Shown piece by piece: positions 44,123 through 52,400 of a stretch of DNA of 64,000 bases (the stretch's first letter is position 1; each line of letters starts with the position of its first letter). The notes under the pieces were generated by a model that saw only the letters and a list, made by a program, of their open reading frames with translations, did no database searches and was not told the origin of the DNA. Origin of the DNA: Pelagihabitans sp963710535 (lineage in GTDB: Bacteria > Bacteroidota > Bacteroidia > Flavobacteriales > Flavobacteriaceae); the NCBI GenBank assembly GCA_963710535.1, contig CAVQAW010000003.1, positions 248,001-312,000 of the forward strand, written 5' to 3'. A program made the position numbers and the translations under genes.

Positions 44123-44842
44123 TCAATCTTTTCGTGCCTGTTCCATGAACCATTCATAGAGTGCTTCGGTATCGTAGGCTTGAATCCAGGCATCATGGCC
44201 TACGCCGGGATACCTAGTGAACTGCACCTGGTAACCCATCCCAAGGAGTCGCTTCACCATATTTTCGGATTCCGAAATCGGTATGGATTCATCTTCTTCC
44301 CCATGAAACACCCAGATGGGCATCTTCTTATCGATCCATGCTGCATAAGGTAAAGGTGCCATGCCACAGACCACGGCCATAGCGGCAAATTTATCGGGAT
44401 GTTGGACTGCCAACTCCCATGCTGCGCCCCCACCCCTGCTCAAACCTGTCAGGTAGATGCGTTTTTTATCCACACGGTTGTTGGCTACGATGGTATCCAA
44501 TAATTGCATCACCGCCTCCGTATTCCACCATTTCGTTCGATGTGGGTTTTGTGGTGCCAAGATCAAAAAGGGAAATTGTTTTCCCCTAGCGATCAGTTTA
44601 GGGGGTCCGTTCCTTTTTACAGTAACCAAACTATCACCCGACTCTCCGCCGCCATGTAGAAAGAGCAATAGTGGGAACTGCTCTAAACTGTCGACTTTAT
44701 AATCTTCGGGATAATATAGATAATAGCGTAATTCTTCAGTGACCACGGTCTCCATGGATCCACTGATCAATTGTGATTTCGATTGTGCGGCACATCCTTG
44801 TAAGAGAATGGTAACCATCAATGCGATAACTATGAACTTCAT
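44123..44842 (-). CDS. Lipoprotein alpha/beta-hydrolase (feruloyl/acetyl-esterase-like)
   Basis: A 239-residue lipoprotein; MKFIVIALMVTILLQGC gives an acylated Cys at residue 17. The alpha/beta-hydrolase fold shows LLFLHGGGESGD (oxyanion loop), GLSRGGGAAWELA with the nucleophile Ser135, HGEEDESIPI with Asp184 and GVGHDAW with His216, a complete triad. The overall layout (YYLYYPEDY, LAPQNPHRTKWW) resembles Bacteroidota prolyl-oligopeptidase-like and phospholipase/carboxylesterase proteins used as carbohydrate esterases. The position between a glucanase and a sulfatase suggests removal of acyl groups from a polysaccharide, but peptidase activity cannot be excluded. It lies 26 bp after the glucanase gene. 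Confidence 0.82.
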   Translation of the reverse strand: MKFIVIALMVTILLQGCAAQSKSQLISGSMETVVTEELRYYLYYPEDYKVDSLEQFPLLLFLHGGGESGDSLVTVKRNGPPKLIARGKQFPFLILAPQNPHRTKWWNTEAVMQLLDTIVANNRVDKKRIYLTGLSRGGGAAWELAVQHPDKFAAMAVVCGMAPLPYAAWIDKKMPIWVFHGEEDESIPISESENMVKRLLGMGYQVQFTRYPGVGHDAWIQAYDTEALYEWFMEQARKD

Positions 44843-44868
44843 TGGGATTGTGCTTTAGCAGTATTTAA

Positions 44869-46236
44869 TCAAAGTGTTTGGGTAAAACCCAGTTTTGTTA
44901 GGCCATTGATGATGTCTGGGTTCTTCATGAACAAACCCCAAAGCAAGCCCGATCTGTAATTCTCGATCATCACTGGAATCGGTCCCTGGTCGATGGCCAA
45001 ATACCTTGGCAAATACCATTCATATTCTTCGCTGAAGGCATCATACGGACCGTATTTTCCGATCAAGGAATCATGCTCTTGGTAGAGATGTCGCAGAAAG
45101 GCCATACTCTCCATTGGCGCATAAGGCATCGAGGAGAGCGCCGCCGTTGGGGTAATTACGCCCACATCCTGCCCGGGTCGGTGTGCCTCATAAAACGTAT
45201 TCGCCGAGTAACTTGCGGTAAGGCCCCAACAATCGGGTCCGTAGCCCTTAAAATTCTTGGGATTATCGACACAATACCGATAATCGATCAAGGTATGGTT
45301 CACATTCAGCTTCCAATAATCGGCATACCGATCTTCCAAGCCTTTCGGATCAAGCCCCAAATAAGAATAATGGGCCCAAAACAGTGGCCCTACGGCTTCA
45401 TCATTGGTTTCGTAATGATCTAAAACCGTGGGTAGCCCATAGTAATCGGTATCCGATTCGATCGCGCCGCCACGAGCCCAACCCTGGTCATATACCGCCT
45501 TAGAGATAGGGTGTGTGGGAGATGCAGCGGCCAGAACATACATGATCAGGCATTCGTTATACCCTCTCACCGCGAAATTCATTTCCCAAAGATGGTTCGG
45601 CGACCAATGCCAGTACAGCACTTCCTGACCTTGCGTGAACCAATCCCATTCCACTGCTTCCCAAAGCTGTTGAATACGGTCTGCCAAAAGACTTTCCCTT
45701 TGATTTTCCGGGTCGAGATATTCCTTAACGGTCAAAAGACCTTGAACCAAAAATGCGGTTTCCACCAAATCGGCACCATCATCTTTGGGACTGAAAGGCT
45801 TGGTTTTCCCGGTAGAGCCATCAAGCCAATGGGGCCAGGCACCATGAAAGCGATCTGCATTTTCCAGAAAAGTGACGATTTGTTCAAATCGTCCTATGCC
45901 CTGGTCTCTTTGGATAAACCCCCTGTCAATGCCTGCCAAAATTGCCATAAGTCCAAATCCCGTCCCCCCAGTAGTAACAATGTTTTGGTCATTATCGGGA
46001 TATATGCCATCTAAATGAATTCTTTCCGGCGCCATTCCCGAAATAGGTTCAGCACCCGTCCAGAAGTATTCGATGGTCTGTTGTTGAACCTTGTCGAGCA
46101 ACTGATCATCGGTCAGATCCGTTTCGTTCAACACGGTTTCCACTGGTTTTGCGCTCCCCGAGGTCTCCCCCGCACAACCGCTGATCAAAAGTTGTGCGCC
46201 ACCCAAAAACAACAGGAACGAAATCTTGCTACCCAT
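44869..46236 (-). CDS. GH144-like glucoamylase-family lipoprotein (probable beta-1,2-glucanase)
   Basis: A 455-residue lipoprotein with lipobox LLISGC (Cys21). The mature part is one glycoamylase-like (alpha/alpha)6 domain: VTTGGTGFGLMAILAGIDRG, HGAWPHWLDGSTG, DLVETAFLVQGLL, YWHWSPN, FAVRGYNECLIMYVLA and the C-terminal YAPMESMAFLRHLY with GPYDAFSEEYEW. These are the features of PF10091 proteins, of which GH144 members characterised in Chitinophaga are endo-beta-1,2-glucanases; other activities exist in related groups. The GH144 assignment is by eye. It would act at the cell surface or outer-membrane inner face on the substrate taken up by SusCD. First gene of the minus-strand glucanase-esterase-sulfatase unit. 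Confidence 0.82.
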   Translation of the reverse strand: MGSKISFLLFLGGAQLLISGCAGETSGSAKPVETVLNETDLTDDQLLDKVQQQTIEYFWTGAEPISGMAPERIHLDGIYPDNDQNIVTTGGTGFGLMAILAGIDRGFIQRDQGIGRFEQIVTFLENADRFHGAWPHWLDGSTGKTKPFSPKDDGADLVETAFLVQGLLTVKEYLDPENQRESLLADRIQQLWEAVEWDWFTQGQEVLYWHWSPNHLWEMNFAVRGYNECLIMYVLAAASPTHPISKAVYDQGWARGGAIESDTDYYGLPTVLDHYETNDEAVGPLFWAHYSYLGLDPKGLEDRYADYWKLNVNHTLIDYRYCVDNPKNFKGYGPDCWGLTASYSANTFYEAHRPGQDVGVITPTAALSSMPYAPMESMAFLRHLYQEHDSLIGKYGPYDAFSEEYEWYLPRYLAIDQGPIPVMIENYRSGLLWGLFMKNPDIINGLTKLGFTQTL

Positions 46237-46258
46237 ATGGAATTCGATTTACAGAAGG

Positions 46259-46266
46259 CAAAGATA
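46259..46266 (-). promoter_or_regulatory. TAnnTTTG promoter box for the glucanase-esterase-sulfatase unit
   Basis: TATCTTTG on the minus strand matches the consensus exactly and lies 22 bp upstream of the glucanase ATG. No clear TTG element is seen at the usual distance upstream. Confidence 0.55.
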
Positions 46267-46380
46267 TTGTTTATTGTTTGTTTTAATCCATAAAAACAAA
46301 CTCAGGGCATAAGCCCTATTGGTGAGGTGGGTTTTGAATCCAAGCTTTTGCCCTGGCGACTGTTGCGCGCATTGTTGAAA

Positions 46381-46422
46381 CAAATCAAAATAAAAAGGGA
46401 TATCAAAAATTGACATCCCTTT
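46381..46422 (-). terminator. Terminator after the giant adhesin gene
   Basis: On the minus strand AAAGGGAT and ATCCCTTT pair (46394-46401 with 46415-46422), continued by TCAA/TTGA after one mismatch and a 3-base loop; a T-rich tail follows (plus-strand 46381-46396). It begins 27 bp after the adhesin stop codon. Confidence 0.7.
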
Positions 46423-46448
46423 GTATGGAACTATTTGAGGGTTTCCGA

Positions 46449-49400
46449 TTATCTGTACAATGTAAAATGGCCTACGAAGCGGGTGTTCCTGGCATCGTTT
46501 TGGTTGACCACATACCAATAATCGCCACTTGGCAATTCTTTTCCTTCATAAGTACCGTCCCAGTTGGTCACCTGATCTAGGATGGCCACTACCCTTCCGT
46601 AGCGATCATATATCTTAATTTCTATAAAAGGAAAGAAATCCCTGCCAGTGATCATCCAAAGGTCGTTTTCGCCATTGCCATCCGGGGTAAAGAAATTGGG
46701 CAATTCGAGCATTCCGGTGAATTCAAACGGAATCATGACCACGGCCACACAGCCGTTACGATCGACCACCCGCACTTCAACATTGCCGCTTACATTGGTA
46801 AGGTATACGTTATCGGTGCCTTGTGGTTGACCTTGGAAAAAATATTCATAGCCTCCATAGCCGCCCGATGCCATGGCCGTCAGTTCATTGGGACCCGTTT
46901 TTTCCGCGGTCAAAGTCAATGGGGCATACGGATCTATGGTAAATTCCGTGGTATTGGAACATCCATTGGAATGGAACAAATGCACCCTGTATTGCCCGGC
47001 CGGTAAATCTCCAAAGGCATTTTCAGGTTCCGCAAGTAAGATCATCTCCGATAAGGTCAATGGGGGATCTGTTGAATTTAGATCTTCCAAATAAAACAGC
47101 ATTTGTGGCAAAAGACTCGGATCTTGCATCTGAACGGTAGCCGTGCTATTCGGGAATATGCCCTCACAACCATATTGAACCAACGGTTCTGCTGTGAGAT
47201 CAACGCCAATACCCACATTGAAGACGTCTGAAAAGTTACATAAATTTGCATCCTGCACATAGATTGCATAGGAAGCACCACCTTGCAGATTTTGGATCGG
47301 TTGGCCATTATAAGGCGCAAATACCCCGGTACCGGTCTGGTCGATCGGTGATATCATCTCAACCTTGTATTCAAAATAGGGCAAGGGGTTCACTAAGGGA
47401 TCCACAAATGGGGTACCACCGATAACTTCAAAGACCATTGTACCATCATTGGCACCAATACATAGTTCAGGAACCACTTGTATATTGATTGTTTGGAGTG
47501 GCATGGGCTCGGTAACGGTAATGACATCTTTTTCAAAACATCCATTTTCATCCTGGATCAATATTTCATAATCCCCTGCGGCCAATCCGCCAAAAGTATA
47601 AATGCCGGGGGTAGCGGGCTCGCTAAAAAATTCGCCGAAATTGGGTTCTATGGCAAACTGTATCAGGCCTACACCACCGCTCATCACCTCAACGGTTATG
47701 GTGCCATCATTTTCCCCGTTACAGGTAACCGGCATTGAGTCTGCAGTAAAAACAATGGGTGCGGGCCTAATGATCTCAAAAGGTCCGGCAATGTCCTGGC
47801 AGGTAACACCGCTGGTCACCGCGATATAGTACTGATTGCCCTCCGGTAAGCCTTCGAAAGTTCCAAAACTTTGTGGACCACGGAATGCCGGAACAACGGG
47901 AGCAAAGGCATCCACCGGATCGCCGATGTACAAAGTGAACATATCGTTGCCCACGCCACCATTGATGAACGATTCGATACGGCCATCCAATTCGGAGGCA
48001 CAGGAAATATCATCGGGTTGGTTGGGCAATAAGGTCACCCCGGTCGCGTCGGTCATGTTTATCCCATTCGATCGCACCGGATTACAGGTATTTGAGGCAT
48101 TTTTCTTGCGCACGTCGAACTGGTACAGAACGCCGGCGACACCGGGTATCAATACCGTATTGCCCACCAAATCGGTATAGGGATCATTGATGGGATCCGG
48201 CGTGGGCACAATTCGATATTCGTAGCTAAACAGCGGATCTGGATTTTCTATGTACAGACGCATTTCCCCCATGCCACCGCAACCGGGCACTTGGGTCTGC
48301 ACCAGTTTGGGTTGGACGGGCGGGGGCGGTACCACTTCATAGGGCGGTGTGATAAAACTACAATTATAGCTGGAAGTGATCTCAATGGCATACCAACCTG
48401 CGCTGATCACGCCTCCAAAAGCACCGATAAAGGTCGGACTGTCTTGAAGTCCACTGCGTTCACGCTCATCGGCAATATTGTTGCTGTTCAAATAGATCAG
48501 TTGGTATTTATAGCCTGCGCCAGCCACGCCGCCTATTGCTCCTGGATTACCGGATATCAGGTCATAGGCTTCCAGCACCGCGTTGTTCCCACCTGGGCAA
48601 ACCAAATTCTGTGGTTCCCGGATACCGGCCTGAATGGAAGGAATTGGAGATAAGGTGATATCAAACGTATCGATACACCCTTCCACATCCCTGATCTCGA
48701 CCCGATAATCGCCACTGGTAAGGTTTTGAAACAGGTTGTTGGCGTTGTAACCGACTTCGACAAGATAAGTTCCCGAGCCGTCATCTTTCAACAATTGATA
48801 TTCATAAGGGCTAGTATCCCAACCCCCGCTACCCGTGGCATCTATGGTCCCAGCGTTGTCGTCACAGCTTACATTGCCCACCTCCACGGCCTGCACGTCA
48901 AGTGCCCCGTTGGGGGAACGAACCGTAACCACATTGCTGTCTACGGAACAATAAGGTGCGCCTGCTTCCACCACTTCCACAAAAAAGTTACCCGCGGGAA
49001 GGCCTGTTATCCTGGCCAGATCGCCAAAGATGTCGGGAAAATTTGCAGTATCAAAACTACCGGAGGCCATGGGCGTTGTTTTGGTAATATCCGAAGAACG
49101 GTAAACGGTATAGTTATATATGCCCGCATAGTTGCTCACGTCAATAAACAATTCTCCATCCGAATCGCCAAAACAGGTGACCGGTTTGGCTTCCGTTACC
49201 ACGGCCGTGGGATCGATCGGTGCTATTACGGTATGTTTTGGCAGTGGGTAATCGCACCCATTGGGAGAATCATCCCGAACGATGATCAAATAATCCCCCG
49301 CATCGGGCAAAAACACGGTTGCGACACTTACACCGCTTACACTTACATCTGGAACTACCGTACCTAGAGGCCCACTGGTGATCACCGTAAAATCGGTGGT

Positions 49401-52400
49401 GCCTATGACACTGATTTCAACATTTTCCGGATCCCTACAATTCAAGGGCGACACCACGGTAAGACTGGGGACCACATCGGTCGGCGGATTGATGGTAGGC
49501 AGATCAAAGGTAGTTTGACATCCATTGCCATCGATTGCATAGACGGTGATGTTTTGGGGCGAACCGTTATCAACTATTTCAAAGGTATTCCCCAACTGAT
49601 AATTGCTGAAACCGGTAATACTGTATTGATAACCACTGCCCACGGTTCCCGGATTGCCAGGATCTACGTTCACCGTAATGATCGTGGAACTGAAGCGGTT
49701 TGCGCCGGGTTCACAGGTAAAATCAGGGGCACTTGCGGTAATGGCAAAATCACTGGGTTCAATGATATCGATCACCCCTGAGAGTACCGAACATCCCCTG
49801 GCCGTTAAAACCTCGACCTGGTATTGGGCCGGTGGCAACCCGGCAAAAGAACCCGTAAAGTTTCGATCATGTTCCAGACCGCTGCTCAGGTTGTTCAATA
49901 TAAATTCGATGGGGGTATCCACATCGGTCCCAAATTGCAAGAGAATATCGATGCTGCCATCATCAGCGCCAAAACAGCTGATGTCTTGCTTCAATTCATT
50001 ATCGATAATCGGTGGAACCGCTGGCAGCAACTCAACATCCACGACAAAATCGCAGAGGGTTTCGGTATCGGTCACTTCCACTTGATAGGTTCCAGGTGCC
50101 ATTCCATTGAAAATTCCGTCGGTACGATCTCCGAGTATGGGTGCCCCGATGTTGGTTCCCCCACCATCCTGTAATTGATAGCTGAACTGGTTACTACCGC
50201 CAATCACACTTACCGTAATCACGCCATCGGCGTTGTTACAGGAAGGACTGGCCGTGAAATCACCAAAGGCCGATAAGAATTCATAAACCTCCGCAGTACC
50301 TTGACTGGTACAGCCATTCGCATCGGTTACGTCGACGACATATACCCCAGGACTACTGACCTGAAAAGTGTACTCGTATCGGTTGTTTCCAATATTATAA
50401 ACCCCAAATTGGGTATCCCCCGCAAGGGTAAACCTGGGGGTGTCTACCGTACTGGCATCCATACTCACGGTAACGTCGAATTGAGTTGCTGTGACCACAC
50501 ATTGGTTATCTACCGTGATGGTAGGCGGTACCAAATCGGGTTGCAGTTGGATCACCGTTGCAATGGCAAAGGAAGTACAACCACTGATGTCCCTTACAAA
50601 AACATCATAGCTCCCAGCCGCGGCCACAAAAGTGGTTTCAAGTGTCCAATCACCGGGATTGGGGGTTGATCCAGTGGGCATGTATGCAAATTCATAGGGT
50701 CCGCCTGCACCACCTGCACCCTGCACCGTTATTTGACCCGCAGCATTGCAATTGGCCGGTTCTTCGGCCAAAATATCAATAGTGGGCAGGTTTTGGTCGA
50801 TGATGATGCCGGTGGCATCGGTACAATCGTCGGTTAAATTGGTAACGATGATCTGATAGTCGCCCGGTAGTGCAAGATAGTTATTGGAATAGGGGTCTAA
50901 AGCCGGGGTAACGGTTTCAAGAATGATCCGTGAACCATCCAAATTGTTGAGAAGTTCGATCTGCAAATTATCTCCCGGGGCAAAACCCGTTACGGTATAG
51001 ATGATTTCACCATTTCTATTCACATCACAGAAACCTGCCGTTGAGGTGGCCGTGACATCCAAAGTGGAAGGTCCATTAATTGGCGGAATCAGATCTAAAT
51101 AAATACAGCCTGTGGCCGTATCGGTAACCTCAACGGTATAGGCCACGCCATATTGAAGTCCGTTGAAAGTATGTCTTCTCGGAGGTAAATTTGGCGCAAC
51201 CGGAGGTAATGGGTCGTTCTCCAACCGGATCAAGAACGGACCGATGCCACCAAATATTTCCACCGTATTGCTGAAACCGGTGGCACTGCATACGGGCAAG
51301 GGTACGGGATCAGGAACCACATCCACAGTATTCTGGGTGATAGTGAGGAGATCAACATCCCTACATCCATTGGCATCCAAGGTTACCACTGTATAATTTC
51401 CGGGTATCAAGAGTGGATCATTGATGACAAGTGGCAATGAAGCGGGAGCCACATTATTAAAAGTGAACAATTGGTTGCCCAAATTATCTTCAATAATAAA
51501 GGTGAAATTGGGGGTACCATTGCTTACGCTATTGATGGTAATACCACCGCTCACGGTGCCGGCGCTACAAGTGGCTTGAATTTCCGATACGGTTGCGTCT
51601 GGGCCGGGCGTGGCATCCAAAACAATAATAGCATTGGCAGCCGGTGTTTCACAACCCCTTGAATCCCTTACAATAAAAGGATAGCTTCCTACCGCCAAAT
51701 TGGAATAGACCGTTTGTGCCGTAAAAGGTCCTCCATTGAAACTGACCTCATAAGGTGGGATACCGCTCGTGGCGTCCGGTGTGATGGTCACTGTTCCATT
51801 GTTGGGGTTACCGCAGCTCACGGGGGTGGTCGAAACGGTGGCCGGTGCGATCTGTTGGGGCGGGTCTACCACTAAAGGTGAAGAAAAAGCTTCACACCCT
51901 TCGTTGTCGGTCACCCTGAATATATAAGTGCCCCCAGTGGTTACGGGATAGAGGAAACTGTTGGCCGCCAAGGGTTGCATAGCGCCGTAGGTGACTCCAT
52001 TATCGTTGCTCACTTGGTAATCCTTGGGTACGGCATTGGCCAAATAGCCACCTGTGACCGTTACTTGTATCTGTCCTGGAGCCCCACCACATGGGATGGC
52101 GGTATCCAAACCGGTATTGACCCTCAATTGTGGATTGATGGTCACGCCGATCTGATCACGACAATTGTTGCCATCCACAACCTCTATGGTATAATTGCCC
52201 GGATTCAATCCGGCAAATATTGGGCTTGCCTGTAAACTACCCCCGTTGATCCTATATTGATGGGTCGCCAAAGCGGCTGTTCCGGCAGTCGAGGTCACAG
52301 CGATGGTTGCGCCCGTTCCCGGAATATAGCAATAATCACTTAAGGCATTATCTATGCTTATGTTCGGGGCATTGATTGGCGTCAGGGTAAAGCCAAAAGT

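Noticed and set aside
46249..46518. 89-codon minus-strand frame between the adhesin and glucanase genes
   Set aside because: It covers the adhesin terminator and the adhesin 3' end; no domain.
48726..49367. 213-codon plus-strand frame, and similar frames at 49515-50669 and 52740-53237
   Set aside because: All are antisense to the adhesin gene and arise from its repetitive Thr/Gly/Val-rich composition; the minus frame has a signal peptide, repeats and a sorting domain.
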